From: an uncultured Bacteroidaceae bacterium | GTDB taxonomy: Bacteria; Bacteroidota; Bacteroidia; Bacteroidales; Bacteroidaceae | Assembly (NCBI GenBank): GCA_934426255.1 | Contig: CAKRYD010000011.1 | Span: 15,903 to 79,902, forward strand | Reading direction: 5' to 3' | Length of the DNA: 64,000 nucleotides | In this document: in pieces, positions 42,243 to 50,613 of the stretch | Numbering within the stretch: position 1 is the first letter of the stretch | Layout of the letters: every line of letters starts with the position of its first letter | Made by a program: the position numbers and the translations under genes | Notes under the pieces: model-generated | What the model saw: the letters and a program-made list of their open reading frames with translations, nothing else | What the model was told of the DNA's origin: nothing | Databases searched by the model: none

Positions 42243-44087
42243 TTATAATTCTTTTTCGTAGGTTCCCGATACTTTCACCTTTATGTTTTTCAAGGAAATG
42301 GTCTGGGTAGGTTTCAGGGGCGTTTGTCCGTCTGCACCGTCCAGTCGGGCTTCGATGATGATGCCGTCGAGGTGGCGTATGTTGCCTTCAATGGCGATGA
42401 CGATGGGTTCCGACATGTCTTTTGCGATGGTTTTGTCGATGGTCCCTACGATGGGCCTTCCGTTTTCATCGCAGATGCGTTTGCCTTCGGTGTCGATGGG
42501 ATAAACCGTAAAGGTGGCCGAGATGGGAAGGTCGGTGCTACAGTCTGCCAGAACGTTGACTTTCTTGATGATGAGGGCATCGAGGTCTTCATCGTTCCAT
42601 CCGTCAATGGTTTCGACGTATTTGATTTTCGATTCCGGGGTCAGTTGCAACGGTGCGTAGAACACCCATTTGCCTTCTACGGGCGCAATGTCTTTTCCCA
42701 ATTGGAAGTCGGTGACTTTTTGTTGGGGTATGCGCGGATCCACAACGTCGATGTCGATGCTTTCGGGTATCTTTTCGCCGCTCAGCACGTTCGACAGCTG
42801 TGTGAATCCCTGTTGCATGGCGTTTGTAAAGTCGGCGGTTATTTTTTCTCCGTTGCTTTCGATGGTTCCCACATAGTAGTTGCCGGGCTTATAGGGCGAC
42901 AGACAATATTTGTTGTCAGCCTTGTCTATCGATACGCCTTCGGGATTGTCGAGCGTGTAGCTGTTGGTTTTTCCTGCGGTGTGCGATGTGAGTTTCAGGT
43001 TGGCCTGTGCCTTTAGTCCGTATCCGTATAGCGGGTTGGAGGCTTCGAGATAGAGTTGCGGGTTGGCCATGCGTATGTCCGTGCCTACCTGGTTGAGGGC
43101 GTCGGGAATGTCGTTGAGCTCGACGGGATCTATGCTGATTCCGTCGATGTCGTATCTGATGTCACCGCTGAATTTTTCCACGCAGATGTCTGTCATTGTC
43201 GGCGCGCATACGTAGTTGACGGTTTGCGGCACGGCGCTTTTGAATGCTTCAAGGTTCAGGTTGCCGTTGTTGTCTTTATAGCCAGACAACACGTCTGATT
43301 CGTAGATGTTGATGGAGCCCGATGCCACATTGCATGCCGACTGGAGTGAAAACACCCCGTTTTCGAGGCTGATGCCCGATGCCTGTCCGGCTTTTTCAAC
43401 GTTGAGCGCAATGTCGAGACGGTGTGCCGTGGTAGAGATGTTGCCTATGCTGATTTTTCCGGTGGCTGCGTCATAGGTTCCGATGCTCGGTGTTGCCTGC
43501 AAGCCGGGTATGAAGTCGATGGTGAGGTCTTCAATTTTGATTTCCTTGGCAATGCCTTGCAGTCCGTCGAATGAGAGTTGCAAATGAGCCTGCATGCCTG
43601 TCACGGTGATGTCGTCGAGCCCTACGATGTATTCGCTCACGTTGTCGGCCTGAACGTTTATTTCGGTCGATTTGTTGGATATATCGTAAGCGGCCAGTCG
43701 GGTGTCCGTGTTCTGTCCTGCCCTGTATTGGCGCGATGCTGCCTGTGTGAAGTTTTTCAGTGTCAGTTGTGCTTCGATGGGGCTGATGGTCGGTGAAGCG
43801 GCCGTAAACGATGGTACTTGGATGGTGTTGGAACGGTAGGTGCCGCTTTCTACGATGGCATACTCGCCGTTGTCCATTTTTTTGATCTGGCTGTTTTCGT
43901 CCAGGTCTAACATGGCGTCGAGTGTAATCTGTTCCAAATTCAAGGGAATTGTCAGTTCGTTGACATTGATGCCTACTGTTGAGTCGATGTCAGACAAGTC
44001 GTAATCGTTGTTCATGCACGAGGCCAATGCTACTGCGATTGTCGTGAGACCCAATGCCAGGCGGTTTTTGTTGAATCGCTTTTTCAT
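42243..44087 (-). CDS. Large lipoprotein of unknown function
   Basis: A 614-residue protein with a lipobox (VALASC, Cys at about 24) followed by MNNDYDLSDIDSTVGI. The rest is almost entirely beta-rich, with repeated segments of the type 'hydrophobic-KIEDLTIDF' and 'IEINDIP', perhaps stacked immunoglobulin- or LEA-like repeats (for example IKEIKIEDLTIDFIPGL and LKNIKVKVSGTYE at the C-terminus). I do not recognise a named domain. It heads the run lipoprotein-DUF5723-membrane/kinase fusion with its own promoter, so a role at the outer membrane with the DUF5723 barrel is plausible. Confidence 0.7.
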   Translation of the reverse strand: MKKRFNKNRLALGLTTIAVALASCMNNDYDLSDIDSTVGINVNELTIPLNLEQITLDAMLDLDENSQIKKMDNGEYAIVESGTYRSNTIQVPSFTAASPTISPIEAQLTLKNFTQAASRQYRAGQNTDTRLAAYDISNKSTEINVQADNVSEYIVGLDDITVTGMQAHLQLSFDGLQGIAKEIKIEDLTIDFIPGLQATPSIGTYDAATGKISIGNISTTAHRLDIALNVEKAGQASGISLENGVFSLQSACNVASGSINIYESDVLSGYKDNNGNLNLEAFKSAVPQTVNYVCAPTMTDICVEKFSGDIRYDIDGISIDPVELNDIPDALNQVGTDIRMANPQLYLEASNPLYGYGLKAQANLKLTSHTAGKTNSYTLDNPEGVSIDKADNKYCLSPYKPGNYYVGTIESNGEKITADFTNAMQQGFTQLSNVLSGEKIPESIDIDVVDPRIPQQKVTDFQLGKDIAPVEGKWVFYAPLQLTPESKIKYVETIDGWNDEDLDALIIKKVNVLADCSTDLPISATFTVYPIDTEGKRICDENGRPIVGTIDKTIAKDMSEPIVIAIEGNIRHLDGIIIEARLDGADGQTPLKPTQTISLKNIKVKVSGTYEKEL

Positions 44088-44153
44088 TGTAAGTTGAGTT
44101 TTGGATTAGGTGATTTAGTTGTTTTATTTAACGCTTTAAATATTCTAATGCTG

Positions 44154-44186
44154 CAAAGTTAGCAATTAAATTCTGTTTTGGCACAA
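44154..44186 (-). promoter_or_regulatory. Promoter for the lipoprotein-DUF5723 operon
   Basis: The minus strand has TAACTTTG at 44161-44154 and TTG at 44186-44184, spaced 22 bp. The leader to ATG 44087 is about 60 nt. Confidence 0.6.
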
Positions 44187-44210
44187 TTTCTAATAATTTT
44201 TATCGGCACG

Positions 44211-44243
44211 AAAAAATCCTGCCTTCGCTGTGGAAAGCAGGAT
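44211..44243 (-). terminator. Intrinsic terminator after the zinc-ribbon gene
   Basis: A 10-bp stem with one mismatch (44216-44225 against 44234-44243) is followed on the minus strand by TTTTTT. It lies about 34 bp after the stop at 44277 and cleanly separates the Nif3/zinc-ribbon operon from the lipoprotein promoter. Confidence 0.75.
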
Positions 44244-44276
44244 GTATGTGTTTTTCCGGCATTTTGCCTGATGTGT

Positions 44277-45104
44277 TTATTCTTTGGTGGCAGTGCGGCG
44301 CCGGCGTGTCTTTTTGGGTTCTTCTACGGGTTTTTCCACTTCTATTCCGGCCAATTCAGGGTCTATCATGATGCGTCCGCAATATTCGCACACGATGATT
44401 TTCTTGCGCAGGCGTACGTCCAGTTGTCTCTGGGGCGGTATTTTGTTGAAGCATCCGCCGCATGCGTCGCGCTGCACATAGACTATGCCCAAGCCGTTAC
44501 GGCTGTTGTCGCGAATGCGCTTGAATGCTTTGAGCAGGCGCGGCTCTATCTGGTCTTCGAGCTCTTTTGATTTTTCTCTCAGCTCGTCTTCCTGTACTTT
44601 TGTTTCGCGTATGATGTCATCCAGATCAGCTTTCTTTGCTTCCAGGTCGGCCTGGCGTTCGCTTTTGCGGCTTTCCGTGTCTTTGATTTCGTCCATACGG
44701 CGTTGGCGCTGTTCGTTGGCTTCGCGTATGCGCTTGTCGCAGAGCTGCATCTCAAGGTTCTGATATTCTATTTCCTTGCTCAGGGCGTCATATTCGCGGC
44801 TGTTGCGCACGTTTTCGAGGTTGGCCGTGTTTTTCTCCACGGTGCTTTGTGCCACGTTTTTCTTTTCTTTCAATTTGGTGATATCAACGTCGATGGCTTT
44901 GATTTCTGCCTGTATTTTGTTGATATGTACATCCATACCGATTATTTCGTTTTCCAGGTCGTGTACTTCGTTGGGAAGTTCGCCACGGATGTTATTGATT
45001 TCGTCGATCTTCGACAAGACGGTTTGCAGCTCGTAGAGGGTTTTCAGCTTCTGCTCTACGGTCATTTCAGACGGGCTTGTTTCCTTTAATGTTTCGCGTG
45101 CCAT
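44277..45104 (-). CDS. Coiled-coil protein with C4-type zinc ribbon
   Basis: About 275 residues from ATG 45104 (MARETLKETSPSEM); the longer open frame reaches into Nif3 and has an unnatural basic N-terminus. Residues about 15-195 form a long coiled-coil (LKEKKNVAQSTVEKNTANLENV, AKKADLDDIIRETKVQEDELREKSKELEDQ). A zinc ribbon follows, with CGGCFNKIPP and CEYCGRIM giving four cysteines. The C-terminal tail is basic (KKTRRRRTA). This is the DUF164/zf-RING_7 family, whose proposed roles include nucleic-acid binding; not proven here. It lies 35 bp after the Nif3 gene, a pairing I have seen in Bacteroidales annotation. Confidence 0.85.
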   Translation of the reverse strand: MARETLKETSPSEMTVEQKLKTLYELQTVLSKIDEINNIRGELPNEVHDLENEIIGMDVHINKIQAEIKAIDVDITKLKEKKNVAQSTVEKNTANLENVRNSREYDALSKEIEYQNLEMQLCDKRIREANEQRQRRMDEIKDTESRKSERQADLEAKKADLDDIIRETKVQEDELREKSKELEDQIEPRLLKAFKRIRDNSRNGLGIVYVQRDACGGCFNKIPPQRQLDVRLRKKIIVCEYCGRIMIDPELAGIEVEKPVEEPKKTRRRRTATKE

Positions 45105-45139
45105 ATTTATTGTTGTTTTATTGGATGATTGTTTCGTGC

Positions 45140-45922
45140 TTATAAATAATGTATGGGGTTGGTGTTTATTGTGGTTATCCGGGTGCGAAGTGCGGGCAGA
45201 CTGTCTTCCAACAGTTTTTGTAGGAGCTGTTGCGTGAACTGCTCGCTTTGGTAGTGTCCGAGCACGCCTATCTGGATGCGGCCGTCCCACCCGAAAAACT
45301 GGTGGTAGTGCATTTCACCGGTCAGGAAGGCGTCAGCCCCGGCTTTCAGTGCCTGCGGCAGCATAAAGTCGCCTGCACCTCCGCATAGGGCTACTTTCCG
45401 GATGAGGCGTCCGGCGATAAGTTGGTTATGTTGCAGGCATTCTACCTGAAAAGTCCTTTTTATATGTTTCAGAAAGTCGCCGGCTTCCATCGGTTTGCCC
45501 AACAGGCCTATAACGCCGCTTCCGCCCTGCCCGTCGCTGCGTTCCTGCAGCAGTTGCAGGTCGCGGAGTCCTATGCGGCATCCCATTTCGTAGTTGACAC
45601 CCCCACGGGCATTGTCGAGGTTGGTGTGGGCGGCATAAATGGCTATGTCGTGCCTGACGGCGTAATAGGTACACCGTTCGGCCTGCGTGCTGTCTGTGAG
45701 GTGGCGCAGGGGGCGAAACAGTAGCGGATGGTGCGCTATGACCATGTTGAGGCCTTCGGCTGCGGCTTCGCGCAGCACTTCTTCGGTCACGTCCAAACAC
45801 AACAATGCCCCTGAAACTTCCGCCTCCGTCAGTCCCGTCTGCAAGCCGGCATTGTCATAGTCCTCTTGCAGGGGCAGAGGCGCGAAACGCTCAAGGGCTT
45901 CTATCACGTCCTTTATCTTCAC
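45140..45922 (-). CDS. Nif3-like dinuclear metal-centre protein
   Basis: A 260-residue protein of the Nif3/YbgI family (GTP cyclohydrolase 1 type 2-like), which forms hexameric rings with a di-metal site per subunit. Metal ligands are visible: VIAHHPLLFRPL (His-His, near residue 64), AAHTNLDNARGGVNYEMG (His and Asp, near residue 97) and near the end TGEMHYHQFFG. The length is that of the short form, without the inserted CutA-like domain of about 100 residues that many Bacteroidetes copies have. The start is GTG at 45922, fixed by the promoter only about 20 bp upstream. Activity is not established for the family. Confidence 0.9.
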   Translation of the reverse strand: MKIKDVIEALERFAPLPLQEDYDNAGLQTGLTEAEVSGALLCLDVTEEVLREAAAEGLNMVIAHHPLLFRPLRHLTDSTQAERCTYYAVRHDIAIYAAHTNLDNARGGVNYEMGCRIGLRDLQLLQERSDGQGGSGVIGLLGKPMEAGDFLKHIKRTFQVECLQHNQLIAGRLIRKVALCGGAGDFMLPQALKAGADAFLTGEMHYHQFFGWDGRIQIGVLGHYQSEQFTQQLLQKLLEDSLPALRTRITTINTNPIHYL

Positions 45923-45942
45923 ACCTTGTGGATTTTAAGCTG

Positions 45943-45974
45943 CAAATTTAAGAAAAACTATTTGCCCGGACAAA
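45943..45974 (-). promoter_or_regulatory. Promoter for the Nif3-zinc ribbon operon
   Basis: The minus strand has TAAATTTG at 45950-45943 and TTTG at 45974-45971, 20 bp apart, an excellent match. The start point would be about 14 bp before the GTG start. Confidence 0.7.
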
Positions 45975-46186
45975 TTTGCGACCCGAATATTTTTTCGGAG
46001 CCTCCGCGTGGCCTTTTCAAAAAGTGGGCTGACAATGGCAATGCAAGGGGAGCAAATCCGGTTTGGCAGGCTGCAAATGTGCTTTTACGGCGTGAGATTT
46101 CCGAAAAATGCAGCCTGTTCGATTTTTTTAATCTAAGTGATTTGTAATTTTACGAACTTTCATAATCATAATATGTATAATAACCG
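45975..46186. other. Divergent intergenic region upstream of aguA
   Basis: The gap between Nif3 and the agmatine deiminase start is about 383 bp and contains one promoter on each side. The sequence in between is AT-rich towards aguA. I see no ORF with coding character, no RNA fold I recognise and no strong hairpin. Confidence 0.4.
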
Positions 46187-46194
46187 TAATTTTG
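46187..46194 (+). promoter_or_regulatory. -7 element for the aguA-aguB operon
   Basis: TAATTTTG. It overlaps the TTG that opens the reading frame, which rules that start out and leaves ATG 46216, 46279 or 46306. Confidence 0.5.
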
Positions 46195-46305
46195 CATGTA
46201 CTAATAGTTAATGACATGGGTCTTTTAGTAAAAGCGAGAACGGCCACCATCACAGAGGCCACTCTGCAATTGCGCGGAATGGAACCGAAAGAGCATCCCA
46301 TCGAG

Positions 46306-47376
46306 ATGACCCGTTCGATGTTTCCTTCCGAATGGTTTCCCCAAAGCGGCGTAATGCTCACCTGGCCTCATGCCGGAACCGACTGGCTGCCCTATCTCGA
46401 CGAAGTGACCGAGGTTTATGTAAAAATGGCCTATCATATCAGTTCGGTGGAGCGTCTCATCATTGTGGCTCCCCACCCCGACGAGGTGCGTGCGCTGCTG
46501 AAGGCAAGGCTGCCGCACGAAGCATTCGGGCGCATAGGCTTTGCGGAGTGTCCCACCAACGACACCTGGACCCGCGACCACGGCTTTATCAGTGTGCGCG
46601 AGGAAGGCATCTGGCAGCTCATGGATTTTTGTTTCAACGGCTGGGGAGGCAAGTTCGAGGCCGCTTTGGACAATGCCATCAACCGTCGCCTTTATGCCGG
46701 CGGATGGCTGAAAGGCCGCTATAGGGACTGCAACGACTTTGTGCTCGAAGGTGGTTCGGTCGAGAGCGACGGCCGCGGCACCCTGATGACCACCTCGCGC
46801 TGCCTTCTGAACCCCAACCGCAATCCCGGCATGAGCCGCGACGAAATAGAGAGCCGCCTGAAACGCCTGTTGCACGTCGACCGCATTCTGTGGATTGACC
46901 ACGGCTATCTGGCAGGCGACGATACCGACAGCCATGTTGACACCCTGGCCCGTTTCTGCCCAGATGGAGGCATCGCCTATGTGCAGTGCCGCGACCGCAG
47001 CGATGAACACTATGACGAGCTGCGCCTGATGGAGCAGGAACTGCAAGCCTTCCGCACCCCCGAGGGAGAGCCTTATGCGCTCTACCCGCTGCCCATGCCG
47101 CGGCCGCTATACGATGACGATGGCGACAGACTGCCGGCAACCTATGCCAATTTCCTGGTTGTCAACGACAAGGTGCTGATGCCCTCCTACGGACAGGCCG
47201 AAACCGACGAGGCAGCCCGCAACATGCTTCAAAAGGCCTTTCAAGGCTATGCCGTAGACAGCATAGACTGTAGCGTGCTTGTGCGCCAGCACGGCTCGCT
47301 CCATTGTTCCACCATGCAATTGCCCAAAGGCATCGTGAGGGAACATCCGTGTGCAGATACAACAACCGAAATATGA
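46306..47376 (+). CDS. aguA: Agmatine deiminase
   Basis: About 356 residues from ATG 46306 (MTRSMFPSEWFPQSGVMLTWPH), which aligns with the usual family start; ATG 46216 and 46279 are in-frame alternatives giving a non-conserved extension. It hydrolyses agmatine to N-carbamoylputrescine and ammonia. Guanidine-group enzyme motifs are present: TNDTWTRDHGFI, FNGWGGKFEA, LEGGSVESDGRGTLMTTSRCLLN, DDTDSHVDTLARF, and the catalytic Cys in GSLHCSTMQLPKG near the C-terminus. The next enzyme of the pathway overlaps its stop codon by 4 bp (ATGA). Confidence 0.93.
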   Translation: MTRSMFPSEWFPQSGVMLTWPHAGTDWLPYLDEVTEVYVKMAYHISSVERLIIVAPHPDEVRALLKARLPHEAFGRIGFAECPTNDTWTRDHGFISVREEGIWQLMDFCFNGWGGKFEAALDNAINRRLYAGGWLKGRYRDCNDFVLEGGSVESDGRGTLMTTSRCLLNPNRNPGMSRDEIESRLKRLLHVDRILWIDHGYLAGDDTDSHVDTLARFCPDGGIAYVQCRDRSDEHYDELRLMEQELQAFRTPEGEPYALYPLPMPRPLYDDDGDRLPATYANFLVVNDKVLMPSYGQAETDEAARNMLQKAFQGYAVDSIDCSVLVRQHGSLHCSTMQLPKGIVREHPCADTTTEI

Positions 47377-48296
47377 ATACCCAAGAAAAAAAACTGAAGG
47401 TCGGTATGATTCAGCAGCACAACACTGCCGACATCACCGACAACCGGCGCAGGCTGGCCGAAAAGGTGGAACGGCTGGCGCGCGACGGCTGCCGCCTCGT
47501 CGTATTGCAGGAATTGCACGATTCGCTCTATTTCTGTCAGACCGAAAACGTGGACTGCTTCGACCTGGCCCAGCCCATCCCCGGCGATGTGACTCAGACC
47601 TACAGCCGCCTGGCGGCACGTCTGGGCATTGTGCTCGTCACTTCGCTCTTTGAACGGCGCAGTGCCGGACTGTACCACAACACGGCCGTGGTCTTCGATG
47701 CCGATGGCAGCCTTGCGGGCACCTATCGCAAGATGCACATACCCGACGATCCGGCCTACTACGAGAAATTCTATTTCACGCCCGGCGACACAGGCTTCCG
47801 ACCCATACAGACAAGCGTGGGGAGGCTCGGCGTGATGGTCTGTTGGGACCAATGGTATCCCGAAGCCGCCCGTCTGATGGCGCTGGCCGGTGCCGAACTG
47901 CTCATCTACCCCACCGCCATAGGTTATGAGAGCACCGACAGCCCCGAAGAGCAGCAACGCCAGCGCGAAGCCTGGATGACCGTGCAGCGCGGCCATGCCG
48001 TGGCCAACGGACTGCCTCTGATAGCCGTCAACAGGGTGGGACACGAACCCGACCCCTCGGGTAGCACCAAGGGCATCAAGTTTTGGGGCAGCAGCTTCGC
48101 ATGCGGTCCGCAGGGAGAGCTTCTCACCCGCGCTTCAGAGAACGAAGAAGCCGAGCCCGAGGTGGAAATAGACCTGCAACGCTCGGAAAACGTGCGCAGA
48201 TGGTGGCCCTTTTTGCGCGACCGCCGCATCGATGCCTACGGCAACCTGACAAAGAGATTCATTGACCAACCCTTTCAAAAGGAGGGCGAAATGTAA
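47373..48296 (+). CDS. aguB: N-carbamoylputrescine amidase
   Basis: About 307 residues from ATG 47373, overlapping the aguA stop in an ATGA junction, so the two are translationally coupled. It is a nitrilase-superfamily amidohydrolase releasing putrescine, CO2 and ammonia. The catalytic triad is visible: Glu in VVLQELHDS (near residue 43), Lys in YRKMHIPDD (near residue 120) and Cys in VMVCWDQWYPEAAR (near residue 157). Downstream features such as INRVGHEPD-like AVNRVGHEPDP fit. With aguA it supplies putrescine, and then polyamines, from agmatine. Confidence 0.95.
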   Translation: MNTQEKKLKVGMIQQHNTADITDNRRRLAEKVERLARDGCRLVVLQELHDSLYFCQTENVDCFDLAQPIPGDVTQTYSRLAARLGIVLVTSLFERRSAGLYHNTAVVFDADGSLAGTYRKMHIPDDPAYYEKFYFTPGDTGFRPIQTSVGRLGVMVCWDQWYPEAARLMALAGAELLIYPTAIGYESTDSPEEQQRQREAWMTVQRGHAVANGLPLIAVNRVGHEPDPSGSTKGIKFWGSSFACGPQGELLTRASENEEAEPEVEIDLQRSENVRRWWPFLRDRRIDAYGNLTKRFIDQPFQKEGEM

Positions 48297-48348
48297 ACCA
48301 AAGAAGACAATTAGAATGAATAAAGCTGCAAAAAGTATCAAAACGACA

Positions 48349-48429
48349 AGTTTTTGGTTTGAAAAATTGATTTTTGAAAGATTTTCGATTCAAAATGTAT
48401 CAATATTCAAAAACTAATCGCCAACTTTG
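48349..48429 (+). promoter_or_regulatory. AT-rich leader with a nested inverted repeat upstream of dapF
   Basis: AGTTTTTG at 48349-48356 pairs with CAAAAACT at 48408-48415. Inside, ATTGATTTTTGAA (48366-48378) pairs imperfectly with 48389-48404, and the inner core TTTTGAA/TTCAAAA is perfect. A near-consensus -7, CAACTTTG, follows at 48422-48429. This may be a regulatory site for dapF-dapL or a terminator for aguAB; which is unknown. Confidence 0.45.
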
Positions 48430-48470
48430 CAGCGTAGAACAAAATTAACGACAAAGACAAGACTTGAGCA

Positions 48471-49313
48471 ATGAGCACGATTCATTTTACGAAGATGCAA
48501 GGAGCAGGAAATGACTATATCTATGTAGATGTAGAGAAAAACAAGATTCCCAATCCCTCGGACGCAGCCATTAAATGGAGCGCGCCTCATACCGGCATCG
48601 GCAGCGACGGTCTGATACTCATCGGCAAGTCGGAAAAGGCGGATTTCAGCATGCGCATGTTCAACAACGACGGTTCGGAAGGCTTGATGTGTGGCAACGG
48701 CATCAGGTGTGTGGGCAAATATGTCTACGACCATCGGTTGACCCGCAGCAAAAGCATCAGCATAGAAACCAAGGCCGGCATTAAATACCTGGAACTGCAC
48801 ACCGACGGCAACGACGAAGTGACAAGTGCCACGGTAGACATGGGCGAACCCATCCTGACCGACAAAGGACAGCTGGCAACCAATAACGGACGAATGGAAG
48901 ACGGCATCATCGGTGCCGGCGGCAAGACCTATGAAGGCACATTCGTATCGATGGGTAATCCCCACTTTGTGATATTCGTCGACGACATACAAAAGGTCAA
49001 CCTGTCGCAAGAAGGCCCCTTGCTGGAGCATCACCCCGTGTTTCCGCAGCAATGCAACATAGAATTTGCCGAAGTACGCCCCGACGGCACCATACGCACA
49101 CGTGTATGGGAGCGCGGCACCGGCATAACGATGGCCTGCGGAACAGGAGCCTGCGCCACAGCCGTGGCAGCCATACTGCGCGGGTTTGCCAAAGACCGTG
49201 CCACAATAGCCATGGACGGAGGATGCCTGCAAATCGAATGGAACAAGGACAACAACCACATTTACATGTCGGGACCCGCAGCAACTGTCTTTGAAGGCGA
49301 TATACAACTATAA
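48471..49313 (+). CDS. dapF: Diaminopimelate epimerase
   Basis: A 280-residue enzyme converting LL- to meso-diaminopimelate for lysine and peptidoglycan. It uses two cysteines as acid and base: CGNGIRCVGKYV (near residue 75) and MACGTGACATAVA (near residue 223). The start MSTIHFTKMQGAGNDYIYVD is the family signature. dapL begins 12 bp after the stop, so dapL makes LL-DAP and dapF uses it, both from one transcript. Confidence 0.97.
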   Translation: MSTIHFTKMQGAGNDYIYVDVEKNKIPNPSDAAIKWSAPHTGIGSDGLILIGKSEKADFSMRMFNNDGSEGLMCGNGIRCVGKYVYDHRLTRSKSISIETKAGIKYLELHTDGNDEVTSATVDMGEPILTDKGQLATNNGRMEDGIIGAGGKTYEGTFVSMGNPHFVIFVDDIQKVNLSQEGPLLEHHPVFPQQCNIEFAEVRPDGTIRTRVWERGTGITMACGTGACATAVAAILRGFAKDRATIAMDGGCLQIEWNKDNNHIYMSGPAATVFEGDIQL

Positions 49314-49325
49314 AAAATAAACATC

Positions 49326-50552
49326 ATGGCAAACATCAACGATAATTTTCAAAAACTCCAAAAGAGCTACCTTTTCATAGAAATAGCCAACAAAGTAAAA
49401 GCCTACAAGGACAGCCATGCCGGCGTAGACATCATAAGCCTGGGCATAGGCGACGTGACCCAGCCGCTGGCACCCGTAGTGATTGCGGCCATGCAGAGAG
49501 CCGTGTTCGAAATGGGCGATAAAAACACCTTCAAGGGCTACGGCCCCGAGCATGGCTACGATTTCCTGCGCCGAGCCATCGTGGAAAACGATTTTGCCGC
49601 GAGAAACGTACAGATAGACCTCGACGAAGTGTTTGTGAACGACGGAGCAAAAAGCGATACGGGCAACATCGGCGACATACTCGGACTTAACAACACGATA
49701 TGTGTGACCGACCCGATATATCCCGTGTATATCGACTCCAACGTGATGGGCGGACGTGCCGGAGACCAGGAAAACGGCACCTGGAGCAACATTGTCTATG
49801 TGCCGTGCACGGCCGAAAATAATTTTACGCCTCAAATACCCGACCGCCATGTAGACATCATTTACCTGTGCTATCCCAACAACCCGACGGGCACCGTCAT
49901 CTCGCGCGAAGAACTCGAAAAGTGGGTGAGCTATGCGTTGGCCAACCACAGCATCATTATGTATGACGCCGCCTATGAAGCCTATATCCAGGACGAGGCT
50001 ATCCCCCACTCTATCTATGAAATAGAAGGTGCCAAGAAGTGTGCCATAGAATTTCACAGCTATTCGAAAACAGCCGGTTTCACCGGCGTGCGCTGCGGCT
50101 ATACCATTGTGCCCAAAGAGCTGGTAGCATACAATGGTAAAGGCGAGGAAGTGTGTCTCAACCAACTATGGGCGCGTCGTCAGGGAACCAAGTACAACGG
50201 CACGAGCTACATATCGCAGCGCGCAGCCGAAGCCACCTATACGCCCGAAGGAAAAGAGCAAATCAAGGCAAGCATCAAATATTATATGGACAATGCACGC
50301 ATTATGCGCGATGCATTGAATAGATTGGGTCTGGCAGTGTATGGCGGCAAAAATGCTCCCTACCTGTGGGTGAAGACTCCCGACGGAGTGAACAGCTGGG
50401 CGTTTTTTGACGAACTTCTGCGAGGCGCCCACGTTGTGTGCACCCCCGGAGTGGGATTCGGCCCGAGCGGTGAAGGTTATGTGCGCTTTACCGCCTTTGG
50501 AAGCAGGGAAAACTGCATAGAAGCCATGTATAGAATATCAACAAGGCACTGA
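49326..50552 (+). CDS. dapL: LL-diaminopimelate aminotransferase
   Basis: A 408-residue class I/II aminotransferase that makes LL-diaminopimelate directly from tetrahydrodipicolinate, bypassing the succinylase or acetylase steps. The PLP lysine is in HSYSKTAGFTGVRCGYT (near residue 245). ISLGIGDVTQPL (near residue 37) and YPNNPTGTVISREEL (near residue 180) are typical, as is GYDFLRRAI. Length matches. It is placed directly after dapF. Its distinctive plant/Bacteroidetes-type sequence makes confusion with other aminotransferases unlikely. Confidence 0.97.
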   Translation: MANINDNFQKLQKSYLFIEIANKVKAYKDSHAGVDIISLGIGDVTQPLAPVVIAAMQRAVFEMGDKNTFKGYGPEHGYDFLRRAIVENDFAARNVQIDLDEVFVNDGAKSDTGNIGDILGLNNTICVTDPIYPVYIDSNVMGGRAGDQENGTWSNIVYVPCTAENNFTPQIPDRHVDIIYLCYPNNPTGTVISREELEKWVSYALANHSIIMYDAAYEAYIQDEAIPHSIYEIEGAKKCAIEFHSYSKTAGFTGVRCGYTIVPKELVAYNGKGEEVCLNQLWARRQGTKYNGTSYISQRAAEATYTPEGKEQIKASIKYYMDNARIMRDALNRLGLAVYGGKNAPYLWVKTPDGVNSWAFFDELLRGAHVVCTPGVGFGPSGEGYVRFTAFGSRENCIEAMYRISTRH

Positions 50553-50613
50553 TGACTTGAGATGCCCATTTAGCGTTTCGCCAAAAGCATCGTGCCACAA
50601 AACCATAATTATT

